Source of the DNA: Lentibacillus salicampi
GTDB taxonomy: Bacteria > Bacillota > Bacilli > Bacillales > Amphibacillaceae
Direction of reading: 5' to 3'
Assembly (NCBI RefSeq): GCF_004565465.1
Contig: NZ_SRHY01000013.1
Coordinates: forward strand, 1-64,000
Length of the DNA stretch: 64,000 nucleotides
Made by a program: the position numbers and the translations under genes
Notes under the pieces: generated by a model
Database searches by the model: none
The model's input: the letters and a program-made list of their open reading frames with translations, nothing else
What the model was told of the DNA's origin: nothing
Part shown: positions 17,101 through 25,913 of the stretch, piece after piece
How positions within the stretch are numbered: the first letter of the stretch is position 1
How the letters are laid out: each line of letters starts with the position of its first letter

Positions 17101-19077
17101 TTGAGTGCTGATGTAGGTGGAATTCAGGACATCATCAGGGAAAGTAAAATTGTGTACCCGGATAAGGAGAGGCAGAAGGCAACGGGGGCAGGGAGCAGTG
17201 AAGCTTTTGAAAACTTGTTAAAACGCTCACAGGAGGACCCGGAGGCATTTTGGAATCAGGTTGCCCAGGAACTCCACTGGTTTCAACCGTGGAAAAAAAC
17301 CATTAGCGGGAGTTTACCGGACTTCGAATTTTTCCAGGGGGGTATCAGTAATCCCTGCTACAATCTATTGGATCGGCATATCGAAAACGGAGCGGGCAAT
17401 AGAACTGCGCTCATCTGGGAAGGGGAAGACGGGACGACGAGCTTTTATACTTACCGGATGCTGCTTGCGGAAGTGAACCGCTTTTCCAATGTTCTTCAGT
17501 CGCTTGGTGTAAAGAAGGGAGATCCTGTCGCCATCTATCTCCCAAATCTGGCTGAGGCGTTCATTGCCATCCTTGCCTGTTTCCGGATAGGGGCTGTTTA
17601 CAGTACCATTTTCTCCGGTTTTTCCGAACAATCTTTAAAAGACCGGCTGTCCAGTTATGAACCTAAAGTGGTCGTGACGGCTGATGCCAGTCTCCGGCGT
17701 GGAAAAATCACGCCGCTTAAAGAAAAAGTTGACCGTGTTATTGACAGCATTTCCAGCGTTGATGCGGTACTTGTTGTTGATCGTTCAGGCACGAATCCAT
17801 CCATGGAAAAAGGACGGGATTTCTGGTGGCATGAGGAGCGGCAAAGGGCATCAATTCATTTCAAGCCTGTCCCCGTTGAGGCGAATGAACCGGGCATTGT
17901 TTTCTACACAAGCGGGACTACCGGGAAACCTAAAGGGGTCGTCCATGCCGGCATGGCCTTCGTAGTGCAAAATTATATGTATGCCAAATATCATATGGAT
18001 CACCATCCGGATGACGTTTTCTGGTGTACGGCAGATGTCGGCTGGTTAACGATGCACATTTGGGGAGTTGCCGGCTCGTTGGCGAACGGGGTTACCACCG
18101 TTGTTTACGAAGGTGCGCCCAACTATCCGGATCAGGATCGTTTTTATCAAATCATTGATAAATATCGGGTGAACAAGTTATTTACGGCACCGACTGCTTT
18201 ACGTATGCTCCGTAGTCTCGGAGAAAAAGCACTCGAGCCTTATGATCTGACTTGTCTTGATGTTGTTTCGCTGGTCGGCGAACCGTTTGATCCTGAAACA
18301 TGGCACTGGACACGAGATGTACTTGGCGACGGTAATATTTGTGTCAATAATACATGGGGACAAACAGAGACGGCAGGCTGTCCTCTGGCAGGAGCAGCCT
18401 GGTTGACACCAATGAAGCCAGGATCGGCCGGGGTGCAATTTTTGGGTGTTGATGTTGGTATTGTGGATGATGAAGGAAACCCTGTTCCAAGAGGCACACT
18501 TGGGAACCTGGTTATCCGAAAGCCATTCCCGATGCTGTGCCGCACACTATGGAAAGAACCTGAGCGTTATTATCAAAAGTATTTCAGCCAGGTGGAAGGA
18601 AGTTATTACGCAAGTGACATTGCTCTTGAAGATGAGGATGGATACTTTTGGGTGGTCGGGCGGTCTGATGATGCCTTTAATGTCTCCGGTCACCGTTTGA
18701 GTACCATGGAAATCGAGAATGCCGTCCTGGAATGTGATGCCGTATCTGAGGCAGCGGTCATTGGAGCTCCGGATAAAATCAAGGGTGAAGTTCCTGTTGT
18801 TTTTGTCACCATCAGGGAAGGATTTTCAACCAGTGAAGATGTAAAAAAACAAATTGAGCAAAGTATTGTAAAAGGGATTGGACAGCTAGCCCGTCCACAG
18901 GATATCTTTCTTGTTGAGTCCATGCCAAAAACCGTCAGCGGGAAAATCATGCGGCGGCTTTTAAAAGAGGTGCAGACAAAAGGGAGTGTCGCGAGTGATG
19001 TGACCGGCCTTGAAGATCCTGCAGCGATTGACCATGTTCGGGAAGTGGTAACCGAAAGCATGGATTCGAAAATATAG
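17101..19077 (+). CDS. AMP-forming acyl-CoA synthetase, acetyl-CoA synthetase family with altered acyl pocket
   Basis: A 658-residue ANL-superfamily ligase with the Acs architecture: N-terminal cap with FEFFQGGISNPCYN near residue 80, the P-loop FYTSGTTGKPKGVVHAG near 268, WCTADVGWLTMHIWG near 308, NTWGQTETAG near 417, the hinge GRSDDAFNVSGHRL near 521 and the catalytic lysine in VSGKIMRRLL near 614. The reaction is acyl-AMP then acyl-CoA formation. Acetate-specific Acs enzymes carry WWQTET, whose second Trp limits the acyl pocket; here that Trp is Gly, as in medium-chain synthetases. A substrate larger than acetate is therefore inferred. The start is TTG behind AAAGGAGG. Confidence 0.85.
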   Translation: MSADVGGIQDIIRESKIVYPDKERQKATGAGSSEAFENLLKRSQEDPEAFWNQVAQELHWFQPWKKTISGSLPDFEFFQGGISNPCYNLLDRHIENGAGNRTALIWEGEDGTTSFYTYRMLLAEVNRFSNVLQSLGVKKGDPVAIYLPNLAEAFIAILACFRIGAVYSTIFSGFSEQSLKDRLSSYEPKVVVTADASLRRGKITPLKEKVDRVIDSISSVDAVLVVDRSGTNPSMEKGRDFWWHEERQRASIHFKPVPVEANEPGIVFYTSGTTGKPKGVVHAGMAFVVQNYMYAKYHMDHHPDDVFWCTADVGWLTMHIWGVAGSLANGVTTVVYEGAPNYPDQDRFYQIIDKYRVNKLFTAPTALRMLRSLGEKALEPYDLTCLDVVSLVGEPFDPETWHWTRDVLGDGNICVNNTWGQTETAGCPLAGAAWLTPMKPGSAGVQFLGVDVGIVDDEGNPVPRGTLGNLVIRKPFPMLCRTLWKEPERYYQKYFSQVEGSYYASDIALEDEDGYFWVVGRSDDAFNVSGHRLSTMEIENAVLECDAVSEAAVIGAPDKIKGEVPVVFVTIREGFSTSEDVKKQIEQSIVKGIGQLARPQDIFLVESMPKTVSGKIMRRLLKEVQTKGSVASDVTGLEDPAAIDHVREVVTESMDSKI

Positions 19078-19100
19078 ACTTGGTGTGACAGGCAAATTAA

Positions 19101-19155
19101 TTCTGCGACCTGAATGTAGGTGTGTACAAACTAATAATCGTATCCAGTCGCAGAA
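19101..19155 (+). terminator. stem with perfect 9-bp arms after the acyl-CoA synthetase gene
   Basis: TTCTGCGAC and GTCGCAGAA flank a 37-nt loop and are followed by ATACCATTTTTT. This is a candidate terminator, weakened by the long loop. Confidence 0.4.
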
Positions 19156-19252
19156 ATACCATTTTTTCCAAGAAGCAGGACCGCGATCATACGGGACTCG
19201 GGTAGGGCCGCGAGAGGACTTGATTGTGTATCCCGGAAAAGTGTTATACTTC

Positions 19253-19280
19253 AAACCGGACCGGCGGGCTGGTCCGGTTT
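19253..19280. other. strong GC-rich hairpin
   Basis: AAACCGGACC and GGTCCGGTTT form a perfect 10-bp stem with an 8-nt loop. The following bases are not a clear T-run. It lies in a 425-nt gap with no convincing gene apart from a short ORF candidate at 19326. Confidence 0.5.
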
Positions 19281-19325
19281 ATCATGTATAACCGGCTGTG
19301 ATATTTTACAGAGGAGTGACGGCTT

Positions 19326-19406
19326 ATGGGAGAATCCGGCATTGGTTTCTGGTTGAAAGCGGGCATAACGGCAGAGAACTGGAAACCCTGGAATTATTCT
19401 GCATAA
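19326..19406 (+). CDS. candidate 26-residue small protein
   Basis: An ATG at 19326 lies 9 nt behind GAGGAG and opens a 26-codon frame beginning MGESGIGFWLKAG and ending NWKPWNYSA. The RBS and spacing are good and the peptide is amphipathic and Trp-rich. No homology is recognised, so this rests on the RBS alone. Confidence 0.25.
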   Translation: MGESGIGFWLKAGITAENWKPWNYSA

Positions 19407-19503
19407 TGAGGAAGATGGGACAGGGTTTTAACCGTAAACGTCCGCCATCCCCAAACAACATCAATCTCAGGCATCATCGCCCGAACTACAGAAGGAAGGC
19501 AGT

Positions 19504-20178
19504 ATGTTCATGAAAAATAATCGTCAACTTTTAATAATCATGTTAACAGTCATATTCGTTATATTGGCTGCTTGCGATAATTCATCAGAGGAGTCAAATG
19601 TCAAAGCAGACAGCGCATCAACGGATAGCAGTCCGACGCAAAATGCAGATGACGGTGCTTCAAACAAAACCTCAACAGAAACGGATAACAATAAAACGGA
19701 AAACTCTCAGGAAGATACATACGACAACCAGTCTAACGACCTGAAGGATACTTCTGAAAATGCATCTGCCAATACAAATGAAGGAAAGTCATCAGCCCCC
19801 AGTGATGGTAACAGTGAAGTGACTGAAAATCGTAAAGAAGACTATCTTCAGAAACTGAATGAAATGGAAGAAGCAGATAGAAACGCGGAATCTAAAACAA
19901 CCATTCCGGATATGGAAGAACAAGAGGAAGAAAGATATAAAAAATGGGATGTGGAGCTGAATAAAATATACGCCGTGTTGAAGGAGCAGCTCAGTGCGGA
20001 CCAGATGAATGATTTGAAAGAAGAACAACGGGATTGGGTAGAACATAGAGACGAAGCTGCTAAAGAAGCATCGCTGGAATATGAAGGCGGTTCAACAGAA
20101 TCATTGGAATATGTGGCCACGCAGGCAAGTCTTACAAGAGAAAGATGCTATGCGTTAGTTGCAAAATATATGAAGTAA
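19504..20178 (+). CDS. lipoprotein with LprI-like (DUF1311) C-terminal domain
   Basis: A 224-residue protein. The N-terminal hydrophobic segment ends in VILAAC (lipobox Cys about 24). About 90 residues rich in Ser, Thr, Asn, Asp and Glu form a surface linker. The C-terminal third (residues 130-224) reads as an LprI-like domain: the conserved WDVELNKIYAVLK, LKEEQRDWVEHRDEAAKEA and LTRERCYAL pattern. LprI-type proteins include lysozyme inhibitors, but function in Bacillaceae is not established. AAGGAAGG serves ATGs at 19504 or 19510. Confidence 0.78.
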   Translation: MFMKNNRQLLIIMLTVIFVILAACDNSSEESNVKADSASTDSSPTQNADDGASNKTSTETDNNKTENSQEDTYDNQSNDLKDTSENASANTNEGKSSAPSDGNSEVTENRKEDYLQKLNEMEEADRNAESKTTIPDMEEQEEERYKKWDVELNKIYAVLKEQLSADQMNDLKEEQRDWVEHRDEAAKEASLEYEGGSTESLEYVATQASLTRERCYALVAKYMK

Positions 20179-20242
20179 GCTTTCAAAGCTAACACATCAT
20201 TCATTTTCTTTTTGGAAGTAAAGTTTTACTATGAAAGTGTAG

Positions 20243-20431
20243 TTGAGTTCCTTAGGGGCTTGGATCGGCATGAGAGACATTAGTCTTGAGCCGATTCAAA
20301 CGTTCTTTTATTCCTGGCCACGTAACTTTTTCATCGCATTTTGGGGTGAAGCTTTGATTGCCCAGCCAATAGCAAGATTTGCCATGAAAAAATTGCATGC
20401 GAGCCAGGCAAATAAAGCAGCGAGTGCATAA
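20243..20431 (+). pseudogene. truncated DUF2798-like membrane protein remnant
   Basis: The frame ends with FFYSWPRNFFIAFWGEALIAQPIARFAMKKL, which resembles the second half of DUF2798 proteins (a helix, a WxR(N/A)xxIxFxxE motif and a PIARxxM tail). The expected first transmembrane helix is missing and no RBS is visible. I read it as a decayed gene; a short intact relative cannot be excluded. Confidence 0.5.
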
Positions 20432-20535
20432 CAGTAGATTCCATGTATGTTTGTTTGCCATAGGGAATTCCTTAAAATAATGAAAGCCTCGTTAGTCAAT
20501 TGGTTTAAAAAAGAACAGAAGAAGGAAGAGCGCAA

Positions 20536-21294
20536 TCATTCTTCCTTCTTCTTTTTCTTTCGCCTTTTCATTTCTTCCCTGACCTTTTCATTCATCTCGC
20601 GGCTGATGCCGACCGTACTTTCCACTTCCAGGACAAAGGCAATCCCTTTCCCCGGCTTTCTTAACTCAGCATCTTCATTAATGGTTTTTAATACTTCCTG
20701 GGTCTTTCCTTTGTCGATGAGTGTTAATACCACTTCTTTTTCAGGTTCGATCATAATGTTGAACAGTTTCGCCTTTTCATGAACGCCGGTCCCGCGGCCA
20801 TGCAGGATGGTTCCGCCTTCTGCTCCGGCTTTTCGGGTGGCATCCACTACTTTTTCCGAATCGCCGCGATTGACAATGGTAATGATCAAATCATACAGGA
20901 TATCCTGATCCTCTGCCATGATATCAACACCCTCCTCATCTGTTGCATCGCCTTCTTCCCCATTCCATCCGAGCAAATGGTTAATTCCAGCAATTTTTTT
21001 CGTATCGATTACAAATCCGATTCCCTGCCTTGGCTTATTCAACTGAACGGAATCGATGATGGCATGTTTGACATCATCGAAAATCTCATCAGATACGAGT
21101 GTCAGTATGACGGCTCTTTCCCGTTCCACCGGTATGCCCAGAATCCGCATTTTTTCATTAAGCCGTAATCCCTCGCCGAGCAGCGTGGTTCCGCCTTGAG
21201 CGCCGGCGTTACGAGAAGCCTGAACAACTTTTTTGGCCCGATCTTTTTTAACGATCGTGATAATGAGCTTTTGCCCCTGAATCGTCACTGACAT
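20536..21294 (-). CDS. tandem PII-like (P-II family signal) protein
   Basis: A 252-residue cytoplasmic protein with two copies of a PII/GlnB-like fold. Repeat 1 contains KLIITIVKKDRAKKVVQASR with NAGAQGGTTLLGEG, repeat 2 contains DLIITIVNRGDSEKVVDATR with AGAEGGTILHGRG. The T-loop tyrosine of classical GlnB is absent. A highly charged Lys/Glu tail ends the protein. It probably senses a nucleotide and regulates its neighbours. The start at 21294 follows AAAGGAG and overlaps the end of the upstream DUF1538 gene by 47 nt, so the three genes form one operon. Confidence 0.85.
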   Translation of the reverse strand: MSVTIQGQKLIITIVKKDRAKKVVQASRNAGAQGGTTLLGEGLRLNEKMRILGIPVERERAVILTLVSDEIFDDVKHAIIDSVQLNKPRQGIGFVIDTKKIAGINHLLGWNGEEGDATDEEGVDIMAEDQDILYDLIITIVNRGDSEKVVDATRKAGAEGGTILHGRGTGVHEKAKLFNIMIEPEKEVVLTLIDKGKTQEVLKTINEDAELRKPGKGIAFVLEVESTVGISREMNEKVREEMKRRKKKKKEE

Positions 21295-22018
21295 ACTGAC
21301 TTTTCTCCTTTCTGCTGTACAGAATACCAAGCGTTAGCACTGATAATATCGGAGCCAGTGCCACCATGGCAACCATTCCGAATCCATCAAGCAGCGGGTC
21401 CCGTCCGTCAATCTGTCCGGCAATACCGGTGAACATGGCCAGTATAAATGTTGCCGTCATGGGACCGGTGGAAACCCCGCCGGAGTCGAATGCGATAGTC
21501 GTAAACGTCTTAGGTGAATAGCGTATCATTACAAATGCTATTATATAACCTGGAATGATAAAATACCATAGGGAAAAGCCATAAATTAACCGTACCATGG
21601 AAAGTGCGACCGAAATTCCGACACCAATAGATAGGGTGTACAGCAGAACTTTTTCCGGGATATAACCACCGGATACCTTTTCAGCCTGTTCGGTCATGAC
21701 GGCGACAGCCGGTTCAGCGTAGATGGCAAAAAAGCCAATTATAAAACCAATGGGTATCAAGAGCCATTTATACGATAAATCGCCAAGAACATGGCCCATT
21801 TGTTCTCCGAAAGGCATGAATCCAATATGCACGCCCTGCAGGAAAAAGGTAAGTCCTAAAAAGGCTAGAATAAATCCAATGCTGATATCGAGTAATTTCC
21901 GCGCGGGCAATTTTAAAAAGACAAAGTGAAAAACGGCGAATAGGATGGCCAGAGGAAGGAGTGCGATGGCGACTTCCTGCATAGTCTGGCCAAAACCTTC
22001 GAATATGTGCAGGTTCAT
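21248..22018 (-). CDS. DUF1538 domain membrane protein (second of a pair)
   Basis: A 256-residue membrane protein with about seven hydrophobic helices and the DUF1538 hallmark motif FDSGGVSTGPMTATFILA near residue 193, plus the AEPAVAVMTEQAEKVSGG loop near 122. Its start overlaps the stop of the upstream DUF1538 gene in an ATGA. DUF1538 proteins are proposed transporters without a known substrate, and the coupled PII-like gene suggests allosteric control. Many relatives carry both halves in one chain; here they are separate genes. Confidence 0.88.
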   Translation of the reverse strand: MNLHIFEGFGQTMQEVAIALLPLAILFAVFHFVFLKLPARKLLDISIGFILAFLGLTFFLQGVHIGFMPFGEQMGHVLGDLSYKWLLIPIGFIIGFFAIYAEPAVAVMTEQAEKVSGGYIPEKVLLYTLSIGVGISVALSMVRLIYGFSLWYFIIPGYIIAFVMIRYSPKTFTTIAFDSGGVSTGPMTATFILAMFTGIAGQIDGRDPLLDGFGMVAMVALAPILSVLTLGILYSRKEKSQYVSDDSGAKAHYHDR

Positions 22019-22707
22019 CCGTAAATCACCCCCAGAATCAGCACGGATAAAATAGGGCCGATGGAAGCTAGACCGACAAGTCCGAATCCGTCACTTGAAG
22101 CAGTCTTACCTCTAATAACCGTGGCGACACCAACACCTAATGCCAATATGAACGGAACTGTCAATGGCCCGGTTGTTACGCCACCTGCATCGAAAGAAAT
22201 CGGCACGAAATTGGATGGCGCAAAAGCAGCCACTAAGAAGACGAGCGCATAGCCGCCTGCCAGCAAATAAACAATGCTGACGTTAAACACGATACGCAAC
22301 ATGGCCAATGCGACGAAAATCCCAACGCCAAGTGCGACTGACATGATCAGTATACTTTGAGGAATAGCGCCGCCTGACACACTGTCAATTTGCGAGGACA
22401 GAACACGGACATCAGGTTCGGCAAACGTTACAACCATACCAAGCAAAAATCCGAACAGGACAATGATCCAGATTTTTTTTGTCTTGGATAACGCTGACCC
22501 GACCATTTCGCCGACCGGAACGAGCCCAACATTGACGCCCAGCAGAAAAAGGATGAGGCCGATCCCCACAAACAAAACGCCAATCAGGAATTGCACAAAT
22601 GCCTCCATCGGCAGCCATATAATGGTGAATTGCAATACGGTTATGACAATGGCAATCGGTAAAATTGAATAAATAACTTCTAATACAGTGTCTTTAATAT
22701 TGTCCAT
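22015..22707 (-). CDS. DUF1538 domain membrane protein (first of a pair)
   Basis: A 230-residue membrane protein homologous to its downstream neighbour. The DUF1538 motif FDAGGVTTGPLTVPFILALG lies near residue 168 and the AEPDVRVLSSQIDSVSGG loop near 98. The start at 22707 sits behind TTGGGGGC; longer frames to 22797 lack an RBS. It heads the operon DUF1538-DUF1538-PII. The two proteins probably assemble as a hetero-oligomer. This follows from pairing and is not known. Confidence 0.87.
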   Translation of the reverse strand: MDNIKDTVLEVIYSILPIAIVITVLQFTIIWLPMEAFVQFLIGVLFVGIGLILFLLGVNVGLVPVGEMVGSALSKTKKIWIIVLFGFLLGMVVTFAEPDVRVLSSQIDSVSGGAIPQSILIMSVALGVGIFVALAMLRIVFNVSIVYLLAGGYALVFLVAAFAPSNFVPISFDAGGVTTGPLTVPFILALGVGVATVIRGKTASSDGFGLVGLASIGPILSVLILGVIYG

Positions 22708-23446
22708 AGAAAGCCCCCAAGATGTGGTTCGTGATTTGCTGTTAACGAAGAAACGTATATTATTGGAGAATAAAGCAAAAAGAGGATATATACGCATAGG
22801 TTTAATGTTAATTATACCATTATGTAGAAATAATCAGAAATGATAAGTATCAGCTTTCTCACTTCGGGATGGGTGGAAACGTTAATAAGTCAAGGCTTCA
22901 AGCGGTGGAGAAAGTTAGATAACGTGCTTTATGTGATAAGAACCCCCCATAGTCAAAAGATGATTTTGATACCACAAGAATTGGATTGGAACTCAGTAAT
23001 TACGATAGGAAACGATTTAATCTTGAAGAAGGTTGTGTTGGAAGCGGTTTGTGAATTGAAAGTTATTAAAAGTGCGTGTTCAAAAGGGAGGATGAAAAGG
23101 ACCGAGAATTTCGAGGCAGCGCAGTTTTGAGCAGCGGGCTTCTTGTGTGATGTGGTGAGTTCTGCGTTGGCGATTGACGTGGGCGTTTTTAGCAGAAGAT
23201 CCTCTATCGATGTGTCATTTTCACCGGGATTTTGAACAATCTCTAAAACACAAACCACCAAAGAAATTCATTGATGGTTTGTCTGTGTATCAATAGGGGA
23301 TAGGTGTTTAATAATACAATTGTATAGATTGCCTAATTCGTTTTAAATGAAATCAAGATTAAAAATGTATCGCTCATAGGTCGTGTGTGCAAGTCGATGG
23401 AAGCTTTCAAAGGAGAACTGTTCCGGCATATAGGAAGCTTATGCCA
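22708..23446. other. intergenic region without a convincing gene
   Basis: About 740 nt between the DUF1538 operon and the NADH dehydrogenase-like gene. Frames here lack RBSs. Features seen are a hairpin at about 23250-23282 (ACAAACCA against TGGTTTGT) and a loosely periodic GC-richer stretch at 23100-23230 that could be a decayed 21-nt array. Confidence 0.5.
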
Positions 23447-24508
23447 TCAGTGCCGCTTATTAAGCCACAACACACCGGATTTGGCCAGGCGCGGAATGAA
23501 GCCAACCATTGACTGCGACATCATTTCCCCGAAACCTTCTGAACTTCCGAGTGAGCCAAGCGTTCCTTTCAGTTTGAGTTTGCCAGGCTTCCTCGGTTTT
23601 TTATCTTTAAGTACAGCGGCAATCACCTCCGCGATCTGCTCACCTTGCTGCCGGGCAAGCTGGGCACTGGGGGAATGTTCGGATGATGCACAATCCCCGA
23701 CAACATAGATATGCGGCTGCTCGGGTACCTGGTAAAAGTCATTGACGACGATTTTTTCCTGGTCATCCTGTTCAAGCGGGAGTTCGCGCACGAGATAATT
23801 CGGCCGCACCCCTGCCGTCCAGATGGTGACATCGTTCACGTAACAAACGCCATTGTCACAGACGCCGTCTTTTTCCACATATTCGACATTGGCGCCATGG
23901 ATCACCTCCACATCATTTTTCATAAACCAGTCTTCCACATAGTTTTGGATTTTTGGTTCAAATGCCTTTAACACGGACTGGCCGCGATCAAGCAGGCGAA
24001 TATTCAGATCCGGCCGGCTTTCCCGGATTTCAGCGGCAACTTCAATCCCGCTTAAGCCCGCGCCGACAATGGTAGCCTTGCCGTAAGCTGGTAAATTGCC
24101 GATCGCCATGCCGGCATGACGGGCGTAGTTAAAAGTCTGGACACTTTCGGTATAGTCCGCTGCGCCTTCAACGTCATGAAAATTGTCTTCGCAACCGAGC
24201 GCAATGATCAAATAATCGTAAGGGACGGATTCATTTTTTTCCTGCAATATAACCTGTTGTTCGGTCGTATCGATTTTGGAAATTTCGGCGTAAATATAGC
24301 TCACTTTGTCATGCTCCGGAAAGTCCATGCGCACATCTTTATCAGCGGATGTGCCGGCAGCTATGGTATAGAATTCCGTTTTCACCGAATGATATGGATT
24401 GCGATCGATCACCGTCATATGCACATCTTCAGGGAGATTGTGCTCAATGAGGTTCTGCAGGATATTCATCCCGCCATATCCACCGCCAAGGATGACTAAA
24501 TTTTTCAT
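23447..24508 (-). CDS. type II NADH dehydrogenase-like FAD/NAD(P) oxidoreductase (YutJ-like)
   Basis: A 353-residue two-dinucleotide-binding flavoprotein. The FAD-binding GGGYGGMNILQNL is at residues 8-20, the NAD-binding GAGLSGIEVAAEI near 148-160, and the second FAD motif HIYVVGDCASSE near 273. It lacks a long C-terminal membrane helix but ends in a hydrophobic GFIPRLAKSGVLWL, as seen in NDH-2 relatives such as YutJ. It probably transfers electrons from NADH to quinone at the membrane face. It is monocistronic, with a repeat array upstream of its promoter region. Confidence 0.85.
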   Translation of the reverse strand: MKNLVILGGGYGGMNILQNLIEHNLPEDVHMTVIDRNPYHSVKTEFYTIAAGTSADKDVRMDFPEHDKVSYIYAEISKIDTTEQQVILQEKNESVPYDYLIIALGCEDNFHDVEGAADYTESVQTFNYARHAGMAIGNLPAYGKATIVGAGLSGIEVAAEIRESRPDLNIRLLDRGQSVLKAFEPKIQNYVEDWFMKNDVEVIHGANVEYVEKDGVCDNGVCYVNDVTIWTAGVRPNYLVRELPLEQDDQEKIVVNDFYQVPEQPHIYVVGDCASSEHSPSAQLARQQGEQIAEVIAAVLKDKKPRKPGKLKLKGTLGSLGSSEGFGEMMSQSMVGFIPRLAKSGVLWLNKRH

Positions 24509-24697
24509 CTTAAAAACTCCTTAATATGTATAAATGCTCTTACTGTTAAGATTACCAAATGTGGCAATGGAAAACTAGGAAAAGATAGGGAATTGTTTTT
24601 GATTTTCCGATTACCACATCACCAATGAGAAGAGATCAGTTCATGAATGGTTTTGCATTACGAAATAGGCGAGGGCCTCAATGGATGGGGGCGTGTG

Positions 24698-24943
24698 TAT
24701 CAACGGTAAAAGCACGGATATCAACGGTAAAGGCGCGTGTATCAACGGTAGAAGCGCGGATATCAACGGTGAGGGCGCGTGCATCAACGGTAGAAGCGCG
24801 GATATCAACGGTGAGGGCGCGTGCATCAACGGTAGAAGCGCGGATATCAACGGTAAAGGCGCGTGCATCAACGGCAGAAACGCGGATATCAACGGTGAGG
24901 GCGTGTATATCAACGGTAGAAGCGAAAACATCAACGGGAGGCG
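24698..24943. repeat. intergenic tandem array, 12 units of exactly 21 nt, core TATCAACGGT
   Basis: Units start every 21 nt from 24698 to 24929. Core (T/C)ATCAACGGT is followed by spacers that alternate strictly between AGAAGCGCGGA and GAGGGCGCGTG, giving a 42-nt super-period. All changes are small substitutions. Open frames on both strands (Ile-Ser-Thr-Val and Ile-Asn-Gly repeats) are a result of the period and lack an RBS. It lies between dinB (3' end) and the NADH dehydrogenase-like gene (5' end). Confidence 0.92.
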
Positions 24944-25016
24944 TATTAATCGGCGGCGTTTAATGCTGACATTAAAAGGACCAGGAGCCGCCCCCTGATC
25001 CTTCCTACCATTGCTG

Positions 25017-25472
25017 CTATTTATTCAATACTTTCTTCATCGCGTTCACCCGACCGGTATGGTTGCCTTCGTGAAATGCAGCAATTGCGACCAGCTCACC
25101 GTAAGTTTCAGCGCCGAGCATCGTTTCCGGTAACTTTTCTGCAAATTTTTCTTCCGGGATTTGTTTGATCCGCTCTAGCTGACTGCTCAGTTGTTCTGTA
25201 AGTTCATCAACACTTGGGACATCGCCGGTCCAGTTCGCCGGTTTGGAGCCATAGCCGAACAGGTTTTTGTAGTGTTCCGGGATATATTCCGTGTTGTCCG
25301 GGAACCCGAACAGGAATTGTTCGTTTGTCGTCAGCACATGGCCGATATGCCAGCGGATCGTGTTGTTGAATCCCTCTGGTTGGGCATCAAGCTGCTTTTC
25401 ATTCAAATCCTTCACTTCATTCATGAACGCGTTGTGGGTAAAGCCGAATTGAGAAATAATCAGATTGCTCAT
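25017..25472 (-). CDS. DinB family protein
   Basis: A 151-residue DinB-superfamily four-helix bundle. The three metal-site histidines typical of the family are in IRWHIGHVLTTNEQFLFG near residue 39 and AAFHEGNHTGRVNAM near 132. The first helix starts FGFTHNAFMNEVKDL. A role as a metal-dependent thiol transferase is possible; most Bacillus members are uncharacterised. The start at 25472 follows a GAGG-type RBS in the minus orientation. It is different from the DinB at 15787, with low similarity outside the histidine motifs. Confidence 0.85.
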   Translation of the reverse strand: MSNLIISQFGFTHNAFMNEVKDLNEKQLDAQPEGFNNTIRWHIGHVLTTNEQFLFGFPDNTEYIPEHYKNLFGYGSKPANWTGDVPSVDELTEQLSSQLERIKQIPEEKFAEKLPETMLGAETYGELVAIAAFHEGNHTGRVNAMKKVLNK

Positions 25473-25594
25473 TTTAAAACCTCGCTTTTTATAGTATTTA
25501 TATCTACTATAACAACTTTTACCTAAACTCTAAATAAAGAAACATTGAGCGGACGAAACCATTAGGAAAGCACAACATAACGCCTACTGGCACA

Positions 25595-25831
25595 GTGATA
25601 AAAGAATGCCGGGATCAACCTTTAACAGACCCTGAGCAAAAGCTTTTTCAAATGATCAGGAAAAGTCCTTATGTTAAAGGAAAAGATGTCACGCCATTTA
25701 TGCTCGCCAAAGTGGAAGAACTGACCGGCGGCAAAAGTCTTGACGCCAACATCGCACTGGTGAAGCACAATGCCCATGTCGACGCGGATATTGCTGCCAA
25801 ATTGGCAGAGGAAATGAGATTAATAATTTAG
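25595..25831 (+). CDS. hypothetical 78-residue protein
   Basis: A short soluble, helical protein with the segment [20 protein letters not shown] and a C-terminal [15 protein letters not shown]. The reading frame ends right before a strong terminator, which favours a real gene. No clear RBS precedes the GTG at 25595; there is no recognised family. It could also be the tail of a truncated larger gene. Confidence 0.4.
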   Translation: MIKECRDQPLTDPEQKLFQMIRKSPYVKGKDVTPFMLAKVEELTGGKSLDANIALVKHNAHVDADIAAKLAEEMRLII

Positions 25832-25834
25832 GGA

Positions 25835-25869
25835 AAAACACATGGGATCGTTTATTCCATGTGTTTTTT
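25835..25869 (+). terminator. intrinsic terminator
   Basis: AAAACACATGG and CCATGTGTTTTTT enclose an 11-nt loop. It ends the 25595 frame and insulates the wrbA promoter. Confidence 0.85.
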
Positions 25870-25913
25870 CATCCAAACGCATTTGTTTGACACAATAAAC
25901 AAATCTCGTCACA

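Noticed and set aside
19085..19513. Two 68-71-codon frames between the acyl-CoA synthetase and lipoprotein genes
   Set aside because: They cross hairpins, lack an RBS and have no family pattern. Only the 26-codon frame at 19326 has a good RBS, and it is kept at low confidence.
22840..23261. Frames on both strands in the gap upstream of the DUF1538 operon
   Set aside because: No ribosome binding sites and no family features; part of the stretch may be a decayed repeat.
24698..24943. CRISPR array
   Set aside because: The unit is only 21 nt, the spacers are two alternating sequences rather than unique ones, and no cas gene is in the window.
24625..24998. Open frames on both strands across the TATCAACGGT array that look like repeat proteins
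   Set aside because: They arise from a 21-nt period without stop codons; there is no RBS, the frames overlap on both strands, and the peptides are pure repeats.
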